DNA of 64,000 nucleotides, from positions 3,658,977 through 3,722,976 of the forward strand of contig NC_135248.1 in assembly GCF_947623445.1 (NCBI RefSeq), given 5' to 3'. The notes under the pieces are model-generated. The model was given only the letters and a program-made list of their open reading frames with translations. It did not search any database and had not been told where the DNA came from. The DNA comes from Clavelina lepadiformis (lineage: Eukaryota; Chordata; Ascidiacea; Aplousobranchia; Clavelinidae). A program made the position numbers and the translations under genes. Shown here piece after piece: positions 38,641-51,251 of the stretch (its first letter is position 1; every line of letters begins with the position of its first letter).

Positions 38641-39899
38641 CGCTAGACTGATATTAAGCACGTGTGACGTGGACATGAAATGTCAGAAATCGTTCAGCTG
38701 CACAGCGTTTTAATGTTGGTTTTGTCTTTCTAAAGTCCAGTTTTGTTGTAGTTCTCCAGTTATCCGGTCAGCTTACAGAATCACATACCACCAGGAGTGT
38801 GGCATTTGTAGTGATATACCAAATTGTGCATATTATTAAGAAAGTTGTATTGTTTTTGGCTAGTCATGTCAATCAAACAGACAATTCTTGAAATGTAAAT
38901 AGTTTGCTGGATTACAAACAATAGATGTATGTGGTTTTTGGGAAGTGTTTTTCAAGTGCTTGTAGTACACATTGAGTGTTACGAATTTAGACGTGTTCTT
39001 GTTGGCAATATCTCTGTGACGTAAAACTGTTGTCAGATTGTTAGTAGGTACAAAGGTAATATTTTGTAACACATCGACATATGACGTGTTTTGAAAATGG
39101 GACGTGCATAATTTCTTCTGGTGTGTTTAGCGACTTCACATTTTTGGAATATAAGAACTCGAATTTACAAATCGCTATAGGAAATTGAATGGAAAATGAA
39201 AAACATAAATTGAAGTTCCGCAATCAGTATGAAGAAGCTATTACAGGGCTATGTTTGAACCAAAAATGTAAGCTAAATTGTATCGTGCCCTTGAATTATA
39301 GGTTTATAAATTCTGTATGGTGGAATCGAAAAAACACGATCGGTGATGCAGACGCCATAAGGCAATGTCAACCACGCGTCCTGCATAGCTTTCAACTATA
39401 CATGTAACAAAAACGAAACAGCTTTAACTAAAAATAAACCAATCTAATGGGGAAAATTTTATTTGTTGCTTGTTTCCAAACAACGGTAATCACAAAATAA
39501 TGAGTAATCGTATGCAGTATTGATTTCATAGATTGTGCAATCATTGGACACTGTACAATTTACAACACAATGTTGTCGGTGATAAAAATGGTTAGTGATA
39601 CAACGCCATCACCATGGTACACAGTGAAAAACTGAAAACGTTGACCGAAATAAAAACGTTAATCAAGTGAAAAACGTTGACCGAAGTAACGTGATAAACA
39701 AATCATTGACAAAATATATTTGCTATGCATGCAACAGTCTGATCTCAAAAACAATACAACATATATAAATTGAAGTAAAGTTAATTTTAATTGAAGTATT
39801 GATCAAGCACATAACACGACGTCTACAACGCATATCAAGCACTACACATAAAGTAATACGAATCAATGGTTTAAAACAATATAAAGAATATTGTTCTTA
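38641..39899. other. Intergenic, no gene recognised
   Basis: AT-rich spacer between the MITE and the LTR element. No exon recognised; open frames of about 70 codons lack splice partners and family resemblance. Confidence 0.45.
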
Positions 39900-40246
39900 T
39901 GTAACGATTATTTTCTCGCTCAGTTAGCCAGGTTTTAATTTCACGCTTACGGTGAACCGCGACACCAATAACTGTGAGTCACTTTCCACTGTGAAACTGA
40001 GTAGCGTTATAACGCTAATAAACCAAACCGACGATCCTCGAAAAGCCACATTTTATTTGTCTCAGCCAGACGCCGACTCAGACTCTCCTCTACTAAAATC
40101 GCACAATCTTTATATACAACCAAGGTGCCAAAACACGTGATTAAAATAGTTCAACAAACGCGTACACGGTGCTGATTGGTAAAAACGCTCGCTTCAAACG
40201 AAAATACGATGATAAGTAACAACATGTGGGAACAAAGTCCGTGACA
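39900..40246 (-). repeat. 3' LTR of the gag-only element
   Basis: On the + strand it begins TGTAACGATT and ends CCGTGACA, the inverse of the 5'-TG...CA-3' ends seen on the minus strand. I found no difference from the other LTR when reading the two side by side. Confidence 0.93.
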
Positions 40247-40257
40247 CACCCCCCATC

Positions 40258-41160
40258 CTACACTTGAGACCACCCGGGCGAAACTTTTCCCCTGTCCCAA
40301 GGTATGTGAATTAAATCACGGTGACTTGTGTATACGATGCAAGCTAAAAACATAAAAACGACAAAAAGTGCTCTATTACCTAAAAATCCGAGAACTCTAA
40401 CACGTGTTCGTGCTCCCCAAAACACTAGTAAAGCGGAATATGTATGCGCTTCATCGGTAACAGGCGTCGGCATCGACTTTTTGAGGGCCCCTTCCGGCAG
40501 GTCGGTCGCTTGATTGTTGAGAACTGAAGTAGGCAAGCTCTCATCGGCTTCATTCTGTCCATCATCGGAAACATCTGTGCGACTGCACTCTCCATCGGTA
40601 CCGCTGTCATCTTCCTGGCCCACCCCCAGTGATAAAACTTCTTCAGCTTCTACAGCTTTCTGGGGGTTAGTGATGTAGCAATAAAGATAGTCAAAATCTT
40701 TCTCTTCGAAGACGGTTTCTGGAAGAGACGTGACCATTTGTGGATCCCTTAAGCCCTTCATCACACACAGAAACATTAAGTCCTTTCGAAGACGTTCGTC
40801 TGTTGGGTAGGCCCTTCTACCCAGAGTGTTTATTTTCTTTACATAATCACATGCGGACTCGTCTCGTAGTTGTCGTCTGTTGAAAAACGATTTCCGCATT
40901 CTATACAGAGCTTCTGGATAGTCGACAATCAGCTCGAACTGATAAACAACGTCTTCTAAAGACATCTCGGCAACAGGTAAGTAGCTTAACCTTTGGAGAA
41001 ACATTTCTTGAATCGAAGCCAAGAAGAACGGTTTCTTCGCTTCGTCGGAAAGCTTGGTTAGACGACAATAGGAGTGGAACAAATACAGAAATCGTCGTAA
41101 GTCGTCTCCCGCTTTATAGAACGGCCGTGGAAGGACGAAGATCGGATCCATAACATTCAC
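40258..41160 (-). CDS. Gag-like protein of LTR element, fused to 3' internal tail
   Basis: An open frame of 300 codons fills nearly all of the internal region. The first about 175 residues look like a retrotransposon Gag capsid: FYKAGDDLRRFLYLF near the start, then a helical middle with YVKKINTLGRRAYP and LMFLCVMKGLRDP, the usual positions of Gag capsid landmarks. An acidic linker rich in D, E and S follows. The last about 60 residues change character, with a hydrophobic stretch (FVVFMFLACIVY) and a tail ending next to the purine tract. The simplest reading is that a large deletion removed pol and joined gag in frame to sequence just upstream of the 3' LTR. No CCHC zinc knuckle is seen. The start is the first ATG after the primer-binding site. 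Confidence 0.8.
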   Translation of the reverse strand: MNVMDPIFVLPRPFYKAGDDLRRFLYLFHSYCRLTKLSDEAKKPFFLASIQEMFLQRLSYLPVAEMSLEDVVYQFELIVDYPEALYRMRKSFFNRRQLRDESACDYVKKINTLGRRAYPTDERLRKDLMFLCVMKGLRDPQMVTSLPETVFEEKDFDYLYCYITNPQKAVEAEEVLSLGVGQEDDSGTDGECSRTDVSDDGQNEADESLPTSVLNNQATDLPEGALKKSMPTPVTDEAHTYSALLVFWGARTRVRVLGFLGNRALFVVFMFLACIVYTSHRDLIHIPWDRGKVSPGWSQV

Positions 41161-41210
41161 ACGACTGCTAACCCTTTTGGCGGTTGTGAAATCCTGGCGC
41201 GCTCGCCAAT

Positions 41211-41557
41211 TGTAACGATTATTTTCTCGCTCAGTTAGCCAGGTTTTAATTTCACGCTTACGGTGAACCGCGACACCAATAACTGTGAGTCACTTTCCAC
41301 TGTGAAACTGAGTAGCGTTATAACGCTAATAAACCAAACCGACGATCCTCGAAAAGCCACATTTTATTTGTCTCAGCCAGACGCCGACTCAGACTCTCCT
41401 CTACTAAAATCGCACAATCTTTATATACAACCAAGGTGCCAAAACACGTGATTAAAATAGTTCAACAAACGCGTACACGGTGCTGATTGGTAAAAACGCT
41501 CGCTTCAAACGAAAATACGATGATAAGTAACAACATGTGGGAACAAAGTCCGTGACA
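41211..41557 (-). repeat. 5' LTR of the gag-only element
   Basis: Same 347-bp sequence as 39900-40246. In element orientation this is the 5' LTR, with the TATA-like box upstream and the primer-binding-like site directly after its end. Confidence 0.93.
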
Positions 41558-41561
41558 CTTA

Positions 41562-42003
41562 TAGACAATTTAACAACTTATAATGATAACACCTTCCCAG
41601 AAAATTAATTTTAACAGAAGGAATGTGTCTAAATTTGTCTAAATTAAACTTTTCAAATTTTCCGAAGGGGATTTTTTCTGTCATTTTTATATAGCGCTGC
41701 GTTAAAAAAAGGAAAGTGCACGAAGGTGTCGAAAGAGTTTTAATGTTAAAAATATATAGAAGCTTAAAACTGTTGAAATCAATTGTATTCGGTTACGAAA
41801 CATTTGTGGCAAAGAAATAAACAATCTCTGTGTTTTTTTTTTTGCTTTCATACTTTCCTCCAATCTTCACGTTTTTTCCGAACTACTTTTCCACAGACAG
41901 ATCTGTTGAATAAACTAATTACTTCACAAACTCCAGAGCTTTTGTCCAAGCAAATCGTTGATCTACTCGAGAAAAAATAATATTGTTGGTTTGTGCGTTA
42001 AAG
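41562..42003. other. Intergenic, 3' flank of the IAP gene
   Basis: AT-rich stretch between the LTR element and the stop codon of the IAP gene. It should contain that gene's 3' untranslated region; no canonical AATAAA on the minus strand was found. Confidence 0.4.
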
Positions 42004-45000
42004 TCAGTCAGTTCTGATTCTGATGGACCTTTCCACTGACTGGTTACATGATGGACATCTATTCACCAACGTTGCGCAGGAAGCGCATACATTGAGGTGC
42101 CGGCATGGAATAAATATTATCTCACAAGGGGCATCCCCGCACACGCGGCACATCGAAGTGGTGTTTTCCACCGGCCCGTTCAATCCTTTAAGAAAGGATT
42201 AAACAAAAAGTTGATTTATACAAAAGAAAATCTTCAGTTTAGCGAAGGTACAAAACAATAAATAAGAGTTATGTATTAAGCAAGATGGAAGGATTAATTT
42301 CTAAGAGTGCACTTGCACCTCGGGCATAATTAATGGGCACTATATATTATTAAGACAAAGCCATTTTAAGCAGGAAACTCACCGGATAGCAAATTATCTG
42401 GACCGGACTCTACTTGTCTTGGTAGAGGAGCTGGTTGCCGTGGAATTGAAGTTTCTCTTCTTTCGTTTCTGGAAGGTTCTAATTCCAAAAGTAAATCTTC
42501 AATCAATGCCTGACTAGAAGAGTAAGCTTCACCGGCATTTCGTGACCTCCTGTGAATTTTAAATAATGTTTGTCTGACGTAAAGCAATGGTTAAATAGAA
42601 AGTTATCTTATGTTGCTCAAACCATTGTTAATTACAGAAAAAACAACTTTAAAATTCTCATAGTAAATTGAGTTTTTCCAAAGTCGTAAAACTGCTGCTT
42701 TTACCTTAACAAAACACTTTCAATGGTTTCTCTGCTAAATCCCATTTCTTGCGCTTGCGACGTTACGGACGACTGCATCGCTTGCCTAACTCTGTTATTT
42801 AGAAAAAGACTACTCCTAGAATCCCTTCTATGAACAGTTCGTTGTATCGGTCTTTGTTTAGTCGGTCCATTTACTATTTTTATACCCGGTGCTCTGTAAA
42901 TTGTTTTTATTCCAACTCTTGGAATATTAATATCGCGTCGTTCCCAATTCGGTTCTGGAATGATACAAACACCAGAGGGCGGATTACAAGGAACGAAGTC
43001 CTCGTTTTCTCTCTCAGAAGCCGAGGTAGAAAGGGATACGCTAGGAGTATTGTCGTAGACAGATGTAAAATTTAATGTTTCTACCTCCCGTATAAACATT
43101 GGTTGTGGAAGATTTGGATTCTCTTGAAGTACTTGCTGTACAAATTCGACACCCTTTTGCTGGAGAATGTACTCACAGCTACAAATAAAAAACATTGCTA
43201 TTTCTTCTAACTAAAACAATTGCAAAAAGTTAGCATATGACAATGTAAAGAAGTTGAAACATGTGTTGCTATTATCTTTTGTTTTAGTAGAAATATCTCT
43301 CTAAAATGTTAGCTTAAAATTAGTTGTCGCTTTAACAAAAATCTTAAGATATTGTTTGCTTAAATTTGCAATCAAAGTGTCTTATTAAGCTTAAAATGAG
43401 ACAAATTTATTACTTTGGTTGCCATTTTGCATGCTCATAGTAAGGATCGTCGTCATAAGACCAGTTTTCCAAGTTTATTCCGCAATTCCAACAAGTAGTG
43501 ACGTCTCGAATGCCTATAAGGAAAAGCATAATAGCTTGCTATAACACAAATAAAGACACACATAAGAATAATGACAGATATAGCAGCATATACAGGTGGA
43601 TTGTGATCTGTGGTTCAAGTTGAACCGAAATCAAAATACTGGAGTTATTACAGCATATTTTAAAGCCGGTAAACAAAACGTTTCTTCTAAAAATTCGAAA
43701 ATTAGCTTACGCTTTGCTGTACAAGATTTGCCCCTTATTGGAAATGCAGTAATTTTAGTGGTTGAAGTAACGCTTATTACCTTTGCAGAAAAACCCAGCG
43801 TCAACAATTTCTCTCGGGTTACACCTCGTTGTACCTTGCTTCCAAGTAACAAAGGTTAACAAGCGGCTGGTGATCGTTCTTTTATCCGGATATGCAGGAC
43901 TGTCGCAAGGGAAAGGTACTTCGTTTAACGAAACCTGAAACAAAAGGTGTAGCGATTACAATGTGAGTTGCAAACCTGAAACGCCACGACAGAGATATTG
44001 TGAAGCAACAATGAAATATGACCTAAAAATGTCAACATTCTTCCTTTGTTTATAGCTGATGAATCCTGATCTTGTGACTACCAACGTGGCGCTTGGTAAG
44101 GTACAGAAATGAAATTTACATAACGTCACACTTGTCATTAACAGCAGTTTTATTCTATTGAAGACACGTGGTCAATACACAAAGTAGGCCTATACCAAAC
44201 GTATAGCTTTTATAATAATGCGTTTAGACAACTGTTAATGCATACGCGGTATAATTGCGTACACGAGGAGAAGCTCTAACTTTACAGTGACAGGAATGAC
44301 ATCGGTAGGCTTTCCATATACACCAGCAGTTATAATAACATGGAAATGCAACCAAAATCTGATTTATTGTTTTATTAAAGTCAAACTGTAAATGTTATCA
44401 GTGACGTCATCTTTATTGATGTAGAAATTTACAGTAACTTCGACAAATATTTAGCAGGTTCTTACCTGGGAGTTTCCTCTAAGTGTCCTGATTTTTGGTC
44501 TACCCCGGGTGGCGGGGGTTGAATGGGACGCCGGCGACCGGGGATTTGTTGCTTCCTGTCTTTTGTTTGTGATGGGGTTTATGGTCGACTGGGTCTGAAA
44601 ATCACCACTAAACGGACAAGACGGATTGTGTGGATAGTTGCGACAATCGTTCTCACCTCCGAGATAGATGTGCTCAGTTTGGCAACTGCAGACATTGTTT
44701 TTGGTTAAACTTGGGTTTTATTTAAGTGTCCAAAGCTCGCTATTAAGGTTATAAATCTTAATCAAAACAAACTAAACGTTTACAAACTTTAATAGGTTTA
44801 ATAACTGTTGTTACATGCACGATAAGCGCTGACGATTGATGATCGCTTCATCTTTTTGTGAATTTTGTGACTTCTTTTTTGTGATAAAGTTCAAAAACAA
44901 ACTTTATGAAATTATTGTTCATTTTACGAGATTTTTATGTTTTTCCTTTCATCCTACTTTTGTCTTTTGCAATTAATGTCCAATTTGGTGGCCAAAGATT

Positions 45001-46047
45001 TTATATTTTACTGCAATTGAAGTAACCTTCTTCATATCACGTTTCAAGGTTTACGAATTCTTTCGATAATGAAATTTATGACATCACAAAACGTCAGGAA
45101 GTAAGTGATTAATTTGTGACGCAACACCTAAGATAACCACAACCATATCACTTAATCCTTAACAAACTATTCTTTGATTGTTTATTTCGACTATTGCAGA
45201 AGTATGCTATCGTATTATATCATAATCACCTAAAATGCAACAGAAAAATCTTCCAATACTGTTTGTTGTATGGGTTTTATCACGTTTTAAACGCAGTGGC
45301 TGGCATTATAGCAGTAGAAACTTCAAGCGCATAACTTCAGTCGGTTGCTATATGTCGTCTTTATCTTTCCCACTAAGGACAATAACTTACAAAATTTGAT
45401 ATTTACTGACCGCGACATGTGTATAGACTAACCTGATACACTGTAATTGTCGAGAGCAGCTGTTGTAAAAATATCCGTTTCTTGCCAGTTCTTCACCGTT
45501 AATTCCTTCCAAAGCGTTTGTGAAAGTATCTAAACGATACTGTACTTCCCACTCTAAGAAATATTTTGGTACGTTAGTTGATATGAAGGGTAACTTTTGG
45601 GTGAAGTAATTTTATATTCAGTATTTAGAATCAGGATTTTTCATTATTGTTTACAAATATCAAGGTTGGCTACATTAGTACAAAAGTAATTGCACATAAT
45701 ACAATTGCAAATTTTTAGCATGTATTATGATACATCCATCCAGAAACATATGTTTGTTTTTGACACTGTGCCATTATAATCTTTAAAATTGAATAAATCG
45801 ATAAATTAGTGAACCGGCATAATTTATCAAAATAAACAAATTTTGAACATGAAAATTCACATATACTTTACATTTTACTTCTGCCAAATTCAACAAAAAC
45901 TCAAAATTAAAAGTAAAATGTGAAAAATGAAATAATGGTGACCCCTATAATAATAAACGAACAAGTCAGAAAAAAATTGCTTCGGAAAGATAATTAATTT
46001 ACTTTCATACCTGGCTGGCCCCGAGTTTGATGTCTTGGTCTTGACAT
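42004..46047 (-). CDS. Inhibitor of apoptosis protein: BIR-BIR-RING (BIRC family)
   Basis: Predicted 484 aa from eight minus-strand exons: 46011-46047, 45433-45553, 44466-44685, 43781-43934, 43414-43513, 42705-43178, 42383-42549, 42004-42185, all GT-AG and in phase. BIR-RING proteins bind caspases or signalling partners and act as E3 ubiquitin ligases, mostly in the cytosol. BIR1 (exons 2-3: WEVQYRLDTF, ELARNGYFYN, QCISC, NPSCPF) is irregular in its zinc spacing, with 17 residues then His and only three residues to the last Cys. BIR2 (exons 4-6: DAGFFCKGI, TCWNCGINLENW, YEHAKWQPNCEY) is canonical, C-x2-C-x16-H-x6-C. A long basic linker and a possible UBA-like helix bundle (QAQEMGFSRETIESVLLR) follow. 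The C-terminal RING reads MCRVCG, FIPCRHLNVCASC and CPSC. A close paralog lies at the right edge. Confidence 0.92.
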
Positions 46048-47868
46048 TTTATTTCCTCCACAACACATCAGAATCAACGTCAAATCTGAATCAACACAAA
46101 AGTTGAAGAAAGACCTGACCTTTTAATAAATTCCTAAAAACCTAAGTTACCCAAATAAAATTACAACTCAGAATAAAATAATATAATATAATGATATAAT
46201 ATAATAAAATGCTATAGTACAATCATGTTCAATCCAACCGATGTCGTGCATCAATTGCTTTAACTTAGCGTAATGTGACTTTTATATAAAAACAACCTTT
46301 ACGAAAGAATAATACTGTAATATTCATAAACAATTAAACAAACACAAATGATATTCATGATATTATTAAAAGTATTCAGGACATATCGAACATAGATTCG
46401 AAAGAAGCCCAACGCGTATAAGTTATTCCGACTGCTGCTAACACGTAGAACACAGTGTTTAAAAATAACTTGATTCAACTCTGTGTTTTATATTGGCCTA
46501 ATCATGAAAACTAAATATTCGTGAAAGCCCCTTGGGATTTGGAATATTTCTACCAGTGTTTGCTAACAACACGCTTCGATAATACCGGATCATTGTTAAC
46601 CAGGTTTTGCTAAGATTGTACCATGAGATATCATGTTTCGGTTCTCAAATCTATAAAAAAGACACAGGAAGAGAAACACGCGTGCTGTTTATATAAACGG
46701 CACCACTACAGTTTCTCTTCCTGTTTCTTTGACGCATAGCAAGTGTCGGAACATCCCGTTCCGTCTTTTTCTACAATTCCGCAAAAGATATAAGACGAGT
46801 ATTTCTTGCGATGTTTCAGATCGCAAGAAACTTATATATTTTTTCATCAGACAACGTTATCTTGGACGTAAGGTTTTAACACGTGAAAATTTGTTCACGA
46901 TTTGAACTTAAAGTGTTGTTTGCTACTTTGCGCCACGTGGGTAATATCCAATGTATCGCACGCTGCTTTTAAAGTAGGCGAACAATATAAAAATTCAAAT
47001 ACAATCACACATCCAAGAAAACTTGTATTAACCTACAGACGTACTAACGTAACAGGATGCCGTAGGAAAGAAAGTAAATTGATGGTAGAAAAGATGGTAA
47101 TTAATCTTCTTTATCAACATTTAATCTAACTTTTCTATACGGAAGCCTCATTTTTAGAACTTAAACCTGGCCTCACGCCCATAGCAAGTTATTGAAGACG
47201 CTGCTTCCTTTTCTAATACATTGGTGGCGGATCTAACACTACGTCGCTTATATAACCGACGCATCCCTTAATCTGGTTTGTGTGGTCTTTTATACTTTTG
47301 ATAAACATAAAATTATAAATATTACCTAATAGCCACTAACGAGAAAATGCATCATTAAACATATCATGTAATCATCAATGCACATTACAAGAACGTGCTT
47401 AACAGAAATTCTTGGCAACACTCTTCAACGTCGGTTGCTTGGAAATCGTCTGTTATAAAGATTGATTGGGCTGTCACCCGCCGGGAATTCCCCCGCTGTA
47501 TTTTCCCTTGATTTTTGCTTGCAACTATGGGGGAAATCCTACGTTTCAAGCTACTTTTATGTTTCTTGCTATTCGAAAGCTTGAATGTTTTAAAGTAGAA
47601 ACCTAAACCGTATTTCGTTTAATCTAAATCTAACTTTAGTTTAGCCCTAAATAGTTAAAATCGAAGTTTTGACTGCTATTATACCCAACCGCTTATCTTT
47701 ATAAACGCGCAGTATGACCTACTTACAGTGAAATAGTCGTTTTTTTATTATAAGGATGGAATTTCAAGTCTAATCATAATCGCTTTTAACGCATAAGAGT
47801 TATCTGTGCTTGGCTTGATTCTACAAACTGTATTATTCGATCACCTATTTTGGGGGAATCTCTTAAGT
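46048..47868. other. Intergenic upstream of the IAP gene
   Basis: Contains an AT-only stretch of TAATATAATA type at about 46175-46210 and a nested palindrome at 46664-46724 listed separately. No exon recognised. Confidence 0.45.
46664..46724. repeat. Nested palindrome with TATA-like core
   Basis: ACAGGAAGAGAAAC (46664-46677) is exactly inverted as GTTTCTCTTCCTGT (46711-46724). Between the arms, GTGCTGTTTATATAAACGGCAC is itself palindromic except for one pair, with the perfect 12-base core GTTTATATAAAC. No coding frame or target duplication was found. Confidence 0.85.
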
Positions 47869-48042
47869 CAGGGGTCGGCAACCTTTCGTATGCAGTTGGT
47901 CAGTTTATGAATAATGTCAAAATATCAACAACTCGCATGCCAAACAATTTTGTAAGGCATGTTTTACATTTTCTTCGTGATATAACGTGCGCTTCAAATC
48001 ATCTCCACTTGTGGCACGCGTGCCAGGGGTTGCCGATCCCTG
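47869..48042. mobile_element. Old hAT-type MITE without clear target duplication
   Basis: A 174-bp stretch begins CAGGGGTCGGCAACC and ends GGGGTTGCCGATCCCTG, inverted ends typical of hAT elements. The flanking eight bases (TCTTAAGT and TAAATACT) do not match, so the duplication is eroded or the true borders differ. An open frame across it is incidental. Confidence 0.8.
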
Positions 48043-51000
48043 TAAATACTGAGTTATCAATAATCGGGTGGACTTAACCGTTTTTTTAAGTGCACTTTAA
48101 TCGGAAGTATAGGTTTTAAAATTTTGGTAAGTTTTATACCGATTTTTCCTTAACATGTATGTCCGTTCATGGAGCAATTAATGATTTAATTAAGCCATTG
48201 TATGAAGCTGATTCAATTTTTTTCACCTTTTTCTATTGTTCACTAAAGGCTTTGAAAATCTTTGGGTATATACATGTACTGTTCAAACATAGCCCTTTTA
48301 TACAAATGATCTTTAATTCGACATTTTACAAAAATACAAAAGCCTGGAATCAACGCAGTTTTGCTTTCATTTGATATTTCTGCAGCTGAGCGTAACCTCT
48401 TTAACCACACCATTATGACGCAATCTGCAATTTTCTATTTTTGTATTTTGAAACGTAATAAAAGAGATTTCTCACTTTTCCTTTAACTATGCTATCTTTT
48501 CTAATTATTCATCAATTTCAGTCCCCAAAATGCTTTCCCAAAATGGTTTTCTGTTTATTGATTTTTTAAGCCTCTTGTTTGCTATTGGACATCAATTTCA
48601 GGGCACATATGAGCAATAAAACATCTGTTAGGCCTAGTCATCCTGCATGGTAAATGAAAGGTTGTTTATGTAATATCAACGTTGCTTAAAATTATTTGCT
48701 TTGTATTTTTTCTTTCAAGCTTTAGATTACAAAAGAATCGCTCAATCAATCATTTCCTTTCTGTGTGACGTAACTTAATACAAAAAAATAGTGACGAAGC
48801 CATCCAAGATAAAGGCAAGAAATGTAACATTACATGTAGCAGCGGAAATTCCACGTGACTGAAATGACCCAATTTGTTTCGCGAACAGGTGACAACATGT
48901 TGCTTATCACGTTGTATTGCACGTAGACCAATGATATCAACATATTTGCATAACTAAGTTGTGTCATTTCATCTACAGTGGAAATTATTACTTTGTGTAT
49001 ATTGTTAACGTCATATAGTATTGTTCATTTTCCGTTTATCTATTTTACAAACTTGGCGTAATGTTTCGGTGTATGTAGTGAAATATGCATGTGGTGTAAC
49101 ATAAACTTTTTGTTGAATGGGAAATTAAGAAGCTTACAAATATTCGTATAACTTGTTTGCTTCTATGGTTATCTAATTAACAGCGTGAAATGAGTCGTTG
49201 TTATAACCATGTAGGCTGATAATTAAATTATACTTTGCTTTCCAGCGACTACATTATTTTCCTGTGTAAAGCACATTTCCAAAAGACTTTATATGGTAAA
49301 TAATGTAGTTCTATTGAGTAATATTCATAATTATTACCTCATTGCTTCTTTGAGACAGTTTAGCGCTAGGTTCGTATTGGTCAGGTAACAATGAGGTTTC
49401 AAAAATATACTGTCATTTAATTATGTTATTTTCTTACGCAAATTTAAAACTTCCCTACAGTAATGACACTCCCCATAGCATTACCTCGAAAAAAATTGTG
49501 GACCAATTTTCACGACAACAATTCCAATTCAAGAAGGAAGCGTAAGAAGCGATACTAATATCGGTACTAATATAAACTGCTGTCAGACATATCTGTTTTT
49601 AGTATGGCAATGTCACGCGAGAAAAAACACCGGGTTATGTCGTGCTTTTGGGATGTAGCGATTTTGCATGCAGTTGCCAGCTGTTGAAATGCGGTTAGAC
49701 AAGGTGGTGTCGGGCCAATTATTACAATCACTTCTGTTTACAGTCATGGGGAAATGTTGAATGACAAATAGCTGTGACGCAATACGACCAAAATGACAAC
49801 GGGTTCCTCAACCTGTAGAGAGTTTGTTAATCATAAACTATGTAACCGGTATTTCCTTGCTCGTTTCCTCCACGCTCTAAATCCAGGGGTAGGTAAAAGA
49901 CGGACTCCGTACGGACTTTTACGGTCTTACCAATTTGGTCGGCTAAATATTCAAATGATTATTTTCTAATAAATTAGCATTTTAGTTGAAATTATGTAAC
50001 TTGAGAAATTATGTTTATGTTATAATCACAAGGCCCAAGCTTTCTTAAACGTGTCGAAAATGATAACGTCGAAACTGATAACTTTCTTAAACGTGTCGAA
50101 TGCAGGCCTATACACAATTTTCGGTCTTATGCAAAGATTTGCACGGTTTTCATGATACAAACATAAGCGTTCACCTGAATCATCCCTTTCAGTCTAATTT
50201 GGAATTTCATCTTTGGACTTCTTGTACTCGAAGCTATGTCTCGTGGTGTTATTTGGTCTTTATTGGAATTGGAATATATTACGATGTCAATAAAATGAAC
50301 ATTAACACGGACAGAGTGTGTTGAGTTGAATGCAAGTTCAATGATATCAGAATACTGGCTGTGGTAGATTTCACGACTGACATAGATAAGAGACTCTTGA
50401 ATATGGCTACAAGTTCATCGCTTATTTTATCAACGAACTGTTTAAGGACTTTGTCTATAATGTGACAAACTTGGCTTAGTATAGCTACGGACTTTTTCAT
50501 TCTCTAACGTTCAATATGAAGTCCATCGCTTATTATACTATACGGATTTTCATACTTTTGATCAACATTTTATTATTCCCTACTAATTCAGCGCAAATTT
50601 GATAATTCTTTCAGGACATTAATGTGGTGCTTTGATGTGTTCTTGTATGACGCATTATTAAATCCACTGATATGTAACGACCGATCCGTGGAGATAGAGT
50701 AAAACGACAGGGGTCGGTATCGATTAGGAGATATAAGATAAAATCCATTAATGGGTCTTCAGTTGGAATTTATTGATACTCGGTTCCTCCTTCTACGATA
50801 AGCCTTGAACATAATAAATACTGAAAGCAACATCAAGAAATCTTGCCTGCGTTTAAGTCCACAAATTGTTGGCTGACAATATGGAGTCAGATAGCGCGTT
50901 TGATAACTGATAAAATATTTGTGGAACACCTCAAGCCAGCATAACGTCAGTCAGCAAAATATCAACAAAATTGACTTCTTCTATACTCTGACAAATAAGC

Positions 51001-51251
51001 TTGATGTAGTTTAGCTACAGATTTTTCATATTGTTCACTTAAAGTACTTATTATACAAACGCAAGTGATTACGGACTTTTTCTATACTGAACATGTGACT
51101 GCTCTGCTGTCAAATCCCCAGCAACGTGGTTAGTAAGAAAAGGTGGCGCCAAGGAGGCAACAATTCTTAATTTTGTGAAGGGTTGTTGTTAAATTATGTG
51201 AATTCAGCCAAAAGTAGTAGGCTAGTAGCATAGCATCTTATGAAATACATC
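48043..51251. other. Intergenic, no gene recognised
   Basis: About 3.2 kb of AT-rich sequence. CTTTCTTAAACGTGTCGAA occurs twice, near 50039 and 50082. No exon, RNA gene or transposon end was recognised. Confidence 0.45.

Larger units (their letters stand above)
39900..41557 (-). mobile_element. Compact LTR retroelement with gag-like ORF only
   Basis: Two direct 347-bp LTRs (39900-40246 and 41211-41557) frame 964 bp of internal sequence; a 4-bp target duplication CTTA lies at 39896-39899 and 41558-41561. The element reads on the minus strand. Next to its 5' LTR is a primer-binding-like TGGCGAGCGCGCCAGGA (about 41192-41208). Next to its 3' LTR is a purine tract GGATGGGGGGTG (about 40247-40258). 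In minus orientation each LTR has a TATATAAAG box and a downstream AATAAA. Protease, reverse transcriptase, RNase H and integrase are absent, so it can only move with help from a relative. Ty3/gypsy affinity is inferred from the gag. Confidence 0.93.

Noticed and set aside
42830-43075. 81-codon + strand frame over the IAP linker
   Set aside because: Antisense shadow of the long IAP exon 42705-43178.
47850-48077. 75-codon + strand frame
   Set aside because: It covers the hAT-type MITE at 47869-48042 and has no protein resemblance.
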